DNA of 33,807 nucleotides. Source: an uncultured Intestinimonas sp. Lineage in GTDB: Bacteria; Bacillota; Clostridia; Oscillospirales; Oscillospiraceae. Positions 1 to 6,895 of the stretch are shown in pieces. Position numbers and translations under genes: made by a program. Location of the stretch: assembly GCF_944387725.1 (NCBI RefSeq), contig NZ_CALXGA010000018.1, positions 1-33,807 on the forward strand. The letters are read 5' to 3'. The notes below the pieces were generated by a model, which was given only the letters and a program-made list of their open reading frames with translations, was not told where the DNA came from and searched no databases. The first letter of the stretch is position 1, and the number at the start of each line of letters is the position of its first letter.

Positions 1-108
1 GAGATCATGGCGGAGAAGAACATCGTCAAGCTGGAAACTATCTGCACCAACCAGAACGGCGATGTGGTCATCAAGGGTATGGCCACGGTCATGCCCCCCA
101 AGGCGTAA
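1..108 (+). CDS. C-terminal end of MaoC-like (R)-enoyl-CoA hydratase (partial)
   Basis: Only the last 35 codons are inside the window; the reading frame is open from base 1 and ends at TAA 106-108. The tail contains NGDVVIKGMATVMPPK, which resembles the last beta strands of MaoC/PhaJ hot-dog-fold hydratases, where a G-x-A-x-V-MPPK ending is common. Such enzymes hydrate enoyl-CoA in fatty-acid or butyrate-type metabolism. The assignment rests on a short segment, so a related hot-dog dehydratase is equally possible. A strong terminator follows at 156-203, so this is the last gene of its plus-strand unit and converges on the M16 peptidase gene. Confidence 0.55.
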   Translation, partial: EIMAEKNIVKLETICTNQNGDVVIKGMATVMPPKA

Positions 109-155
109 GGACAGCCTCTGTGCGCCTGCGCACCCCACCCATTTCCTTCCCATAG

Positions 156-203
156 CCCAGACGGCCCGCGGCGGTTTCAGCGCTGCGGGCCGTCTGGGTT
201 TTT
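156..203 (+). terminator. Rho-independent terminator after the MaoC-like gene
   Basis: A perfect 14-bp stem (CCCAGACGGCCCGC at 156-169 with its complement at 185-198) is followed at once by a T run at 199-203. The T run is on the plus strand only, so it terminates the plus-strand gene ending at 108. Confidence 0.9.
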
Positions 204-218
204 GCGTTTTGGCCGCCG

Positions 219-1478
219 TTACCGCCCCAGGTGGGTGAGGTACTCCTCCTCTGGGCTCACCCGGCCCACCACGGACAGGGAGGCCTGGGGAAACTGGAAG
301 AGCGTCTGGGCCAGGTCCCGGACGTCCTCCGCCGTGACGGCGTTGTAGGCCGCGATGACCTCGTCGGTGGTGAGGCACTGGCCCAGCAGGAGGGCCCCCC
401 GGCCCAGGGCGCTCATCCGGGACTGGGTGGACTCCAGCCCCATGAGGACGTTGGCCTTGGAGAGTTCCCGGGCCCGGTCCAGTTCCCGGGGGTCGGGTCC
501 GTGGTCGGCGAAGTCGCGGACGGCGGCGCAGATGGTCTCCAGGGCCTGGGCCTCGGTCTCCTTGCCCAGGGCGGTGTAGATGGCAAAGACTCCGGTTTCG
601 GCGTAGCCGGCGCCATAGGTGTAGATGGAGTAGCACAGGCCCCGTTTCTCCCGGACCTCCTGCCACAGCCGGGAGGACATGCCGGAGCCCAGCATGGTGG
701 AGAGGAGCTGGAGGGTGAACCGCCGCCGGTCCCCGTAGGGCAGGCCGGGGAAGGCCAGGGTTAGGTGATTCTGCTCGGTGACCTTCTTTTTCAGGGTGAC
801 AGCGGGGGTATAGGCCGCCGCGTGCACCGGGGGAAGCTTCCCCGCCGGCAGGGCAAGGAGCCGGGCCTTGAGCTCCTCCACCGTGAGCTCCGGGAAGCTC
901 CCAGCCAGAGCCACCACCATGTCCCCAGGCAGGTAGTGGCCGGCCATGTAGTCCCGGAGCCACTCCCCAGTCATCTTCTCCAGGGCGCCCTTCCGGCCCA
1001 GGATGGGCCGGGCCAGGGGCGAGCCCTTGTAGACCGCCGCCATGAGCCGTTCGGCACACAGGTCTTCGGGGTTATCCTCATACATCCCAATCTCCTCCAG
1101 GATGACCCCGCGCTCGGTCTGGACGTCCTCTTCCCGGAACTGGGAGCAGAACACCATGTCGCAGAGGAGGTCCATGGCCCGGTCCAGATGTTCGTCCAGG
1201 CAGCGGGCGTAGAAGCAGGTGTACTCCTTGGTGGTGTAGGCGTTGACCTGCCCGCCGATGGCGTCCATCTCCTGGGCCAGCTCCCGGGCGGAGCGGCGCT
1301 GGGTACCCTTAAAGACCATGTGTTCGATGAAGTGGGCGGCACCGTTCTGGTCCCTGCGCTCATGCCGGGCGCCGGAGCCCACCCAGATACCCAGGCTGGC
1401 GGAGCGGACGGCGGGGACGTGCTCCAGCACGATGCGGGCCCCGTTGGGGAGAAGGTGGGTGAAGTAGGTTTCTTCCAT
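219..1478 (-). CDS. M16 family zinc metallopeptidase (processing-peptidase-like)
   Basis: This 419-aa protein has the inverted zinc motif HFIEH at residues 49-53, with a matching third-ligand glutamate about 76 residues later (EE, 128-129) in RGVILEEIGMYEDNPED. This is the active half of the insulinase/mitochondrial-processing-peptidase family, close to Bacillus YmxG/MlpA. The length is usual for the single-chain bacterial form, with a catalytic N-terminal domain and a degenerate C-terminal domain. No signal peptide is seen, so it is probably cytoplasmic. AAAGGAG lies just upstream of the ATG at 1478. It lies 88 bp downstream of the MurE-ArgB gene on the same strand and may be cotranscribed. 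The physiological substrate is unknown. Confidence 0.9.
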   Translation of the reverse strand: MEETYFTHLLPNGARIVLEHVPAVRSASLGIWVGSGARHERRDQNGAAHFIEHMVFKGTQRRSARELAQEMDAIGGQVNAYTTKEYTCFYARCLDEHLDRAMDLLCDMVFCSQFREEDVQTERGVILEEIGMYEDNPEDLCAERLMAAVYKGSPLARPILGRKGALEKMTGEWLRDYMAGHYLPGDMVVALAGSFPELTVEELKARLLALPAGKLPPVHAAAYTPAVTLKKKVTEQNHLTLAFPGLPYGDRRRFTLQLLSTMLGSGMSSRLWQEVREKRGLCYSIYTYGAGYAETGVFAIYTALGKETEAQALETICAAVRDFADHGPDPRELDRARELSKANVLMGLESTQSRMSALGRGALLLGQCLTTDEVIAAYNAVTAEDVRDLAQTLFQFPQASLSVVGRVSPEEEYLTHLGR

Positions 1479-1566
1479 GGTTGGATGCTCCTTTGCTTCT
1501 GTGGCAGTGGGAGGGGCCCCCTCCCAGGGGGTGCGGCGCCCGCCGGGACGCCGGCCCTCTGGGAGG

Positions 1567-3948
1567 CTACTCCCGGTAAATGGTCGTCCCCATGGTCTGC
1601 CCCGAAACGGCGTCCAGGAGCATCACATGGTCGATGCGCCCGTCCAGGATGACCACCCGCTCCACCCCGTTGTCCAGGGCCCGGAGGCAGCTGCGGAGCT
1701 TGGGGGCCATGCCCCCCTGGATGAGGCCGTTATCCAGGAGCTCCCGGGCCTCGGCGGCGCTGAGGGAGGGAATGGCCGTCTTGGCGTTGCGCTGGTCCAT
1801 GCGGATGCCGTCCACGTCGGTGAGGAAGACCAGCTTGTCCGCCCTCAGGGCCTGGGCCACAGCACAGGCGGCGTCGTCGGCGTTGCAGTTATAGCTTTCC
1901 CCATTTTCGCCCGCTCCAACCGGGGAAATCACCGGAACGTAGCCCCCGGAGAGCAGCAGCTCGATGAGGGCGCCGTCGGAGGCGGTAATCTCCCCCACCT
2001 GGCCCAGGGCGGGGTCCTTGGTCCGGGCGGTGAGGATGCCCCCGTCCTTGCCGGAGACTCCGGCGGCCTTGACGCCCAGCCGCCGCAGGGCCGTCACCAC
2101 CTGCTGGTTCACCCGGCCGGTGAGGACCATCTCGGCCACATCCATGGCCGGGCCGGTGGTGACCCGGTAGCCGTCCCGGAAGGGGGTCTCCACCCCCAGC
2201 CGGCCCAGCCAGGCGGAGATCTCCTTGCCGCCGCCGTGGACCAGGACCACCCGGACCCCCGCCATCTGGAGGGCCGCCACATCCCGGAGGATGGAGTCCA
2301 CCGCTCCCCCCTCCCCCAGGGCGGAGCCGCCGTACTTGAGCACCACCGTCTTCCCGGCGCTGGCGGCCAGGCGGGGCAGGGTGTCCAGCAGGCCCAGCAC
2401 CTTCTCCATGCCGTCCAGGTGGTGGAGGACGTCGTAGTTGTGGAGGGCCGCCTTGGCATAGTCCACGTCGGAGACGCAGTCGATGTAGGCCGTCCCCCGC
2501 TTCTGCCGGGTCTCGGCCCCCTTGCCGGTGATGAGGATGACGGTGGGGGTCTCGGCCTCCATTACCGCCATGCGGATGGCCTCCCCCCGGTCGGGCTCGA
2601 TGGAGTAGTCGCAGCCCACATTCTCCACATGGGCAGCCATCTCCCGGGAAATGTCCAGCACATCCTCCTCCCCCGGGTCCTCCTCGGTGATGATGACCTT
2701 GTCGGCATACCGGGCGGCGATCTCCGAGAGGTCTTTCCGCCGGTCCAGGGCCTTTTTGCCGGGACAGCCGAAGACGATGACCACCCGCTGCCCGGGATAC
2801 TCCTCCTTCACCGACAGGAAGAGCTTTTCAAAGCTCAGACGGTTGTGGGCGTAGTCCACAATGGCGGTGATGTGGCGGTCGGCGTTCTGGTAGACCTCCA
2901 TGCGGCCGGGGACCCGGGCCTTCATGAGGCCCACATAGACGCACTGCTCCGGGATGCCCAGCCCCTCGCACACGGCGATGGCCGCCAGGGCATTCTGGAC
3001 GTTGAAGAGGCCGGGCATGGTGAGGCGGAACTCCCGGTGGAACCGGGGGGTCTTCACCCGGAAGAGGATATCCCGGCCCTGCTTGCGGACCTGGGAGCCG
3101 TAGACCAGGGCGGCGGGGTCGGTCTCCGAGAAGGTGATGACCCGGGGACAGGCGTCCCGGGCGGCGTTGAGGATGCGGGGGGCCTCGTCAGAATCCAGGT
3201 TCACCACCGCCAGGCCGGAGTGGCGGAAAATCTTCAGCTTGGAGGCGAAGTAGTCCTCGAAATTTGGGTGCTCGATGGGAGAGATGTGGTCGTAGCCGAT
3301 GTTGAGGAAGACGGCGGCGGCCAAGTCCACCCCGTCCATGCGGTCGTACTTGAGGCCCTGGCTGGAGACCTCCATGGTCAGGTACTCCAGGCCGGAGGCG
3401 GCGGCGTTGGCCAGGTGGCGCTGGAGGTCCAGGGGCTCCGGGGTGGTGAGGTGGGACTCGAACCGCTCCACCCCGTCGTAGGTGTCGATGGAGGAGATGA
3501 CCCCGCTCTCGGGCTTCTTCCGGGCGGCGAGATATTCGTCGAAGATATACTTGAGGTAATAGGTGGTGGAGCTCTTCCCCTTGGTGCCGGTGACGCCGAT
3601 CACGTTCAGCTTACCGCTGGGGTGGCCGTAGTAGAAGTCGGCCAGCAGGCCCATGGCCCGGCGGACGTCGGAGACCTGGAGGCAGGGGATATCCCCCCCT
3701 TCCGCCCAGGGCCGGCCGGCCAGGTAGGCAAAGGCCCCCCGGTCGATGGCGTCGGAGAGGTAGCGCCCCTGGAAGTGGGCCCCTTTGACGATGAAGAGGG
3801 TGTCCTCGGTGACGGTTTGGGAGTCGCAGGAGACCAGCCGCACCGGCCGGGCCAGAAGCCCCGCCGGCAGGGGCTTGTCCGTGGCCAGAAGGCCGTGTTT
3901 TTGTAAAAGCTGCCAGTAGTCGCCCAAGGGGCGGATGGGGAGGTCCAT
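1567..3948 (-). CDS. MurE-type ligase fused to acetylglutamate kinase (ArgB)
   Basis: This 793-aa protein joins two complete enzymes. Residues 1 to about 505 are a Mur ligase: P-loop TGTKGKSS (120-127), LTTPEPLDL, MEVSSQ, and FLNIGYDHISPIEHPNFED (214-232). These phrases match the streptococcal/enterococcal lysine-adding MurE branch rather than the mDAP branch. The diamino-acid specificity motif, DNPR in mDAP enzymes, reads EDPG at 423-426. Residues from about 512 to 790 are ArgB: LKYGGSA (537-543), VHGGGKEIS (570-578), GYRVTT with the substrate-binding Arg, NCNADDAA (687-694), and GGMAPK with Lys750. All key kinase residues are present. GAGGTG precedes the ATG at 3948. MurE adds the third residue of the peptidoglycan stem; ArgB phosphorylates N-acetylglutamate in ornithine/arginine synthesis. 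No other arg gene is in the window. Whether the polypeptide stays fused, and which amino acid it adds, is unknown. Confidence 0.93.
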   Translation of the reverse strand: MDLPIRPLGDYWQLLQKHGLLATDKPLPAGLLARPVRLVSCDSQTVTEDTLFIVKGAHFQGRYLSDAIDRGAFAYLAGRPWAEGGDIPCLQVSDVRRAMGLLADFYYGHPSGKLNVIGVTGTKGKSSTTYYLKYIFDEYLAARKKPESGVISSIDTYDGVERFESHLTTPEPLDLQRHLANAAASGLEYLTMEVSSQGLKYDRMDGVDLAAAVFLNIGYDHISPIEHPNFEDYFASKLKIFRHSGLAVVNLDSDEAPRILNAARDACPRVITFSETDPAALVYGSQVRKQGRDILFRVKTPRFHREFRLTMPGLFNVQNALAAIAVCEGLGIPEQCVYVGLMKARVPGRMEVYQNADRHITAIVDYAHNRLSFEKLFLSVKEEYPGQRVVIVFGCPGKKALDRRKDLSEIAARYADKVIITEEDPGEEDVLDISREMAAHVENVGCDYSIEPDRGEAIRMAVMEAETPTVILITGKGAETRQKRGTAYIDCVSDVDYAKAALHNYDVLHHLDGMEKVLGLLDTLPRLAASAGKTVVLKYGGSALGEGGAVDSILRDVAALQMAGVRVVLVHGGGKEISAWLGRLGVETPFRDGYRVTTGPAMDVAEMVLTGRVNQQVVTALRRLGVKAAGVSGKDGGILTARTKDPALGQVGEITASDGALIELLLSGGYVPVISPVGAGENGESYNCNADDAACAVAQALRADKLVFLTDVDGIRMDQRNAKTAIPSLSAAEARELLDNGLIQGGMAPKLRSCLRALDNGVERVVILDGRIDHVMLLDAVSGQTMGTTIYRE

Positions 3949-4156
3949 CGTATCACCTCATTTGTTGTTTGGGCCCCGGGGGGCCGGCGACCCGCCGGAA
4001 CGGATTTGCGGCTCCCGCCGGGCAGGCGGCCCCCCGGCAGGATGCCGGAACCCGTTCTGGCTGGGAGCCGGCCCTCAAGGGCGCCCTTGCCCCCGGAGGG
4101 CCTCCGCCCGCTGGTGGGGAGCCCGATCCAGAGTGAGGGAGGATTCTGGACAAATC
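3949..4156. repeat. GC-rich hairpin-forming intergenic sequence
   Basis: This 208-bp gene-free stretch is rich in CCGCCGG and its complement. It contains CCGCCGGAACGGATTTGCGG near 3993-4012, which closely matches CCGCAAATTTGTTCCGGCGG (10606-10625) in inverted orientation. It therefore looks like a dispersed non-coding repeat rather than a gene. No convincing promoter is seen for the MurE-ArgB gene that starts at 3948. Confidence 0.45.
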
Positions 4157-4369
4157 CTACTCCCTCTGTTCCTTCCGGCCCAGGAGATAATCCGTGGAAA
4201 CCTGAAAGAAGTCCGCCATGGCCACAAGCACCGGGGCGGTGGGGTCCCGCTCCGAAGCCTCATACCGCTGATATCCCACAGTAGAAAGGCCGACAGCCCT
4301 TGCGACATCCGCCTGGCGCAGGTTTTTCTCTTTCCGCAAAAGGCGCAGACGCTCTGCCAGAATGTCCAT
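4157..4369 (-). CDS. Small XRE-family repressor, copy 1
   Basis: This 70-aa protein is almost only a Cro/cI-type helix-turn-helix: MDILAERLRLLRKEKNLRQA, then recognition helix STVGYQRYE, ending FFQVSTDYLLGRKEQRE. The DYLLG ending is typical of clostridial and phage XRE regulators. The ATG at 4369 is chosen because AAGGAGG lies just upstream and the paralogue at 4461-4673 starts with the same MDILA. Upstream is a divergent plus-strand promoter with an operator between -35 and -10, so it probably represses that promoter and perhaps itself. It is one arm of a 304-bp tandem duplication. Confidence 0.88.
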   Translation of the reverse strand: MDILAERLRLLRKEKNLRQADVARAVGLSTVGYQRYEASERDPTAPVLVAMADFFQVSTDYLLGRKEQRE

Positions 4370-4378
4370 AGGCCCTCC

Positions 4379-4407
4379 TTGACATATCCATTTGGATATC
4401 ATATAAT
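4379..4407 (+). promoter_or_regulatory. Consensus promoter of cassette 1
   Basis: TTGACA at 4379-4384 and TATAAT at 4402-4407 are separated by exactly 17 bp, a perfect sigma-70/sigma-A match. It fires away from XRE copy 1, into the antisense strand of XRE copy 2, because the gene it once served appears truncated by the duplication. Confidence 0.85.
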
Positions 4408-4427
4408 AGAGATATCCAAATGGAGGT
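4384..4427. promoter_or_regulatory. Operator pair of cassette 1 (ATATCC-N4-GGATAT)
   Basis: ATATCC-ATTT-GGATAT (4384-4399) fills the -35/-10 spacer. ATATCC-AAAT-GGAGGT (4412-4427) lies just downstream of -10, and its GGAGGT also forms the Shine-Dalgarno of the GTG at 4434. Inverted half-sites with a 4-bp centre suit a small XRE dimer. Binding by the adjacent repressor is inferred. Confidence 0.7.
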
Positions 4428-4433
4428 GACATC

Positions 4434-4625
4434 GTGAGTGATATAATATGCGCAAAAATCCTACTCCCTCTGTTCCTTCCGGCCCAGGAGATAATCAGCG
4501 GATACTTGAAAAAAGTCCGCCATAGCCGCCAGAGTGGGGGCATTGGGGTCCCGTTCTCCGTGCTCATAGCGGGTGTAGCCGCTCAGGGAGATGCCCAGAA
4601 GGGCCGCCAGCTCTTCCTGCTTTAG
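4434..4625 (+). pseudogene. Truncated start of a small gene read into antisense of XRE copy 2
   Basis: After the cassette-1 promoter, GGAGGTGACATC precedes a GTG start whose first codons read MSDIICAKI. This resembles the start of the small protein after cassette 2 (LHDIVTEIYY). From about 4455 the sequence becomes the duplicated, antisense end of XRE copy 2, and the frame runs on to 4625 as junk. It looks like the remnant of a duplicated partner gene whose body was lost at the duplication junction. Any product would be a 63-aa chimera. Confidence 0.45.
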
Positions 4626-4673
4626 ACCGCGCTCTTTCCGCAATTCCCGCAGCCGTTTGGCCAAAATATCCAT
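4461..4673 (-). CDS. Small XRE-family repressor, copy 2
   Basis: This 70-aa HTH protein is paralogous to the one at 4157-4369: MDILAKRLRELRKERGLKQE, recognition helix SLSGYTRYE, then the same DYLLGRKEQRE tail. AAGGAGT precedes the ATG at 4673; upstream codons in frame are promoter DNA and are excluded. The recognition helix differs from copy 1 (STVGYQ versus SLSGYT), in line with the different operators next to each gene. It probably controls the divergent promoter of the small protein at 4734-4949. Confidence 0.88.
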   Translation of the reverse strand: MDILAKRLRELRKERGLKQEELAALLGISLSGYTRYEHGERDPNAPTLAAMADFFQVSADYLLGRKEQRE

Positions 4674-4682
4674 AAATACTCC

Positions 4683-4711
4683 TTGACAACTCCAAACGGA
4701 GTGATTATAAT
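4683..4711 (+). promoter_or_regulatory. Consensus promoter of cassette 2
   Basis: TTGACA (4683-4688), a 17-bp spacer and TATAAT (4706-4711) form a perfect sigma-A promoter that drives the small gene at 4734. The -10 region is near-palindromic and also reads TATAAT on the minus strand, so a weaker divergent start for XRE copy 2 is possible. Confidence 0.85.
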
Positions 4712-4727
4712 CATTCCAAAAGGAGTG
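4689..4727. promoter_or_regulatory. Operator pair of cassette 2 (ACTCC-N4-GGAGT)
   Basis: ACTCC-AAAC-GGAGT (4689-4702) lies inside the promoter spacer. CATTCC-AAAA-GGAGTG (4712-4727) lies just past -10, and its GGAG also serves as Shine-Dalgarno for the TTG at 4734. It shares only the TCC-N4-GGA core with cassette 1; the outer bases differ (ACTCC rather than ATATCC). Confidence 0.7.
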
Positions 4728-4733
4728 ATTTCC

Positions 4734-4949
4734 TTGCATGACATTGTAACAGAAATCTATTATCTTGTCGATGAGGCCCTGCCCATGGGCCCCCGTGACC
4801 CGGCGGTGGAGGACCGGCTGCTGGACACCCTCACCCCGGAGCAGAAGGTCCTTTTTGCGGCCTACCAGGAGATGGAGGCCGCGCGGGAGGAGGCCGAGCG
4901 CCAGACCCTCTTCCGCGTGCTGGTGAAGCTGGGCCTACACCTCCCGTAA
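4734..4949 (+). CDS. Small helical protein, DUF6809-like
   Basis: This 71-aa, mostly helical acidic protein contains EDRLLDTLTPEQKVLF followed by a charged helix and RVLVKLGLHL. This resembles the small DUF6809 proteins (LL-x-TL-x-xE-x-xLF core) found beside XRE repressors and in mobile elements of Clostridia; the match is from memory of the family and is tentative. The TTG at 4734 is chosen because AAGGAG ends 8 bp upstream; any further upstream start would lie inside the promoter. It is expressed from the cassette-2 promoter under probable XRE control. Its last 15 bp overlap the convergent racemase gene. Function unknown. Confidence 0.6.
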   Translation: MHDIVTEIYYLVDEALPMGPRDPAVEDRLLDTLTPEQKVLFAAYQEMEAAREEAERQTLFRVLVKLGLHLP

Positions 4950-5642
4950 CGGATACCCGCAGGCCCGGACGCTCTCCTCCGCCAGTACGTCCAGGGCGTC
5001 CAGGTAGTGCTCCGGGACCCCGTGGTGCTCCTTGTAGACCGACAGCTCCGTGCAGGCCAGAATGGCCCCGTCGCAGCCCTGGGCCCGCAGGTCCCGGTCC
5101 ACGGCGGCGAACTTCTCCCTGGAGCCGCTCTCCCCCCGCTTGATCTCGTCGTAGATGATGCTCATGACCAGGGCCTGGGCCTGGGGGCCGGGGACCGCCG
5201 CCTCCAGGCCCAGGCCGGCGCAGGCAGTCTGGTAGAGGCCGGTGCGGACTGTGCCGTCGGTGGCCAGAATGCCCACCCGGCGGCATCCCCGCCGTGCCAT
5301 GGCCCCGGCCGTCAGGCGGACCATGTTCAGCAGGGGGATTCCCAGCTCTCCTTGGAGCCGGCCGGCGAAGCAGTGGGAGGTGTTGCAGGGGATGGCCAGG
5401 ACGGTACAGCCCTCCCGCTCCAGGAGCCGGGCCCCCGCCAGGAGGGCCTGAAAGACGGGCTCGGTCTCCCCGGCGAGAATGGCGGCGGTGCGGTCGGGAA
5501 TGGCGGTGTCGCTCCAGATCAGGGTGGGGATGTGGGCCTGGTCCCGAGCCGCGTCGGTCCGGTCCAGAACGCGCTGATAGAAGAGCAGGGTGGCCTGGGG
5601 GCCCATGCCCCCCAGGATGCCCAGCCGGGCGGAAGCTGCCAT
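4935..5642 (-). CDS. Aspartate/glutamate racemase family protein
   Basis: This 235-aa cofactor-independent racemase has the two catalytic cysteines in IPCNTSH and ILACTELS, and the N-terminal LGILGGMGPQAT of the YgeA/aspartate racemase branch. It interconverts L- and D-Asp (or Glu) in the cytoplasm by two-base proton transfer. It follows the D-aspartate-ligase-like gene by 44 bp on the same strand, as in Enterococcus faecium where a racemase supplies D-Asp to that ligase. The context therefore favours aspartate. Both cysteines are present, so activity is expected. AAAGGGG precedes the ATG at 5642. Confidence 0.9.
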   Translation of the reverse strand: MAASARLGILGGMGPQATLLFYQRVLDRTDAARDQAHIPTLIWSDTAIPDRTAAILAGETEPVFQALLAGARLLEREGCTVLAIPCNTSHCFAGRLQGELGIPLLNMVRLTAGAMARRGCRRVGILATDGTVRTGLYQTACAGLGLEAAVPGPQAQALVMSIIYDEIKRGESGSREKFAAVDRDLRAQGCDGAILACTELSVYKEHHGVPEHYLDALDVLAEESVRACGYPLREV

Positions 5643-5686
5643 ATCGCTGCCCCTTTCTCTCTGTGGGCGGGACCGGCGGCGGGCCG

Positions 5687-6895
5687 TCAGTCCGGGCGGT
5701 GGTAATACTTGCGGAACTTTACAAAGTGGCCCAGCTGGTTCTTGGCCAGCCGGAGCCGCCGCTTGGGGGCGGCGTCGGGGGGATAGAGCAGGGGGTTCGT
5801 CACCGCCCCGGCCCGGATGAGGGCGCGCATCTCCTCATGGCAGCGCTTGGGGGTGTAGTCAAAGGCCACCTTGCGGGGGACCACCATCCACAGGGAGCGG
5901 TTCCGGGTTACCACCCGCTCCAGCTCCCGGTGCTCCACCCGGTCCTCCACCAGGAGCCTGGCCAGGTTGTGCCCCGCTCCGGTGACATAGTAGTTGCTGC
6001 GGCCCTGCCGGGCGTTGAGCTCAAAGGCCTTGAACGTCCCGTCCCGCTGGTCGTACTTGAGGTCGAAGTTGGAAAAGCCCACATAGCCCAGCTCCTCCAG
6101 GAAGCGGCGGAACCGTTCGCACAGCTCGTCGTTGGGCTCGGTGAGGATGACGGCGTGGTTGCCGGAGCCGTGGGGGGTGTGCTCCTCCAGGAGGACGTGG
6201 CCCAGGCACTGGAGCTTCACCTGAGCGTGCTCGTCGGAGTAGCAGGTGAGCACCCGCATGTAGCTGTCATCCCCGGGAATGAACTCCTGGATGATCATGG
6301 CGTCGGGATAGCCGGCGGCGTAGACCTTGTCCAGGACGGCGTCCAGGGCCTGACGGCTCTCCAGCTTGAAAACCTTCTCGCTGCCCGGAAAGTCGTGCTC
6401 CCAGTAGTGGACGCCGTTGGAGGGCTTGCAGATGTAGGGCGGGCCGAAGGGGAGGTCGAAGTCGCGCCCCATTTCCCGGCGGTGGACAAAGGTACCGGGG
6501 CGGTCGATGCCGAAGCGGTCGCACAGGGCATAGAAGCTCTCCTTGTCGGTGAGCTGGTCGATGAGCGCCGGATCGGCATAGGGGGCGATGACGTTGGGAG
6601 GGAATTCCGCCTGATAGCGGGCGCACAGCTTTACATAGCTGTCGCCGCAGCCGATGGCCAGCACCGTCTGGTTCGGATGCCCGGCGGCAAAGGCGCGGAC
6701 GTTTTCCAGGAACGTGGGGCCGTCCTCATTTTTTGCGCACACCCGGTAGTCCAGGATGGCGCTTTCAAAGCATACGCCGGCGGCGAACTTGCCATAGGCC
6801 GTGGAGCGGATGCCGTAGGCCTCGTGGAAGGCCCGGGCCATGCTGTAGACGTTGATATCCCCCCCGAAGAGGAGGGGCAGAAAGGAAATTTCCAT
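5687..6895 (-). CDS. ATP-grasp D-aspartate ligase-like protein
   Basis: This 402-aa ATP-grasp protein is, from recall of the family, strikingly similar to the D-aspartate ligase Asl of Enterococcus faecium. It has GGDINVYSMARAFHEAYGI, GCGDSYVKL, KPSNGVHYWEHDFPG, IIQEFIPGDDSYMRV, LLEEHTPHGSGNHAVI, and the metal-binding ELNARQGRSNYYVTG near the C-terminus. Asl adds D-Asp to the side-chain amino group of lysine in UDP-MurNAc-pentapeptide, forming the interpeptide branch. The start overlaps the stop of the upstream 63-aa gene by one base (TGATG), implying translational coupling. With the racemase downstream it forms a likely D-Asp incorporation unit. A different acceptor remains possible. Confidence 0.82.
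   Translation of the reverse strand: MEISFLPLLFGGDINVYSMARAFHEAYGIRSTAYGKFAAGVCFESAILDYRVCAKNEDGPTFLENVRAFAAGHPNQTVLAIGCGDSYVKLCARYQAEFPPNVIAPYADPALIDQLTDKESFYALCDRFGIDRPGTFVHRREMGRDFDLPFGPPYICKPSNGVHYWEHDFPGSEKVFKLESRQALDAVLDKVYAAGYPDAMIIQEFIPGDDSYMRVLTCYSDEHAQVKLQCLGHVLLEEHTPHGSGNHAVILTEPNDELCERFRRFLEELGYVGFSNFDLKYDQRDGTFKAFELNARQGRSNYYVTGAGHNLARLLVEDRVEHRELERVVTRNRSLWMVVPRKVAFDYTPKRCHEEMRALIRAGAVTNPLLYPPDAAPKRRLRLAKNQLGHFVKFRKYYHRPD

Larger units (their letters stand above)
4151..4760. repeat. 304-bp tandem duplication carrying XRE repressor and promoter
   Basis: Matching landmarks are all offset by 304 bp: XRE stop codons (4157 and 4461), XRE start codons (4369 and 4673) and -35 boxes (4379 and 4683). 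The downstream start codons are offset by 300 bp. Sequence identity is highest over the shared 3' end of the repressors, including AAATCC just past the stop, and lower in the HTH and operators. This suggests an old duplication with diverging DNA recognition or later gene conversion. Confidence 0.8.

Noticed and set aside
1477-3906. Long plus-strand open frame opposite MurE-ArgB
   Set aside because: It is antisense to a gene with full family motifs, has repetitive GC-driven composition, and lacks a ribosome binding site or known domains.
4370-4567. N-terminal extension of XRE copy 1
   Set aside because: It would run through the divergent promoter and the next repressor. The ATG at 4369 has a good ribosome binding site and matches the paralogue start.
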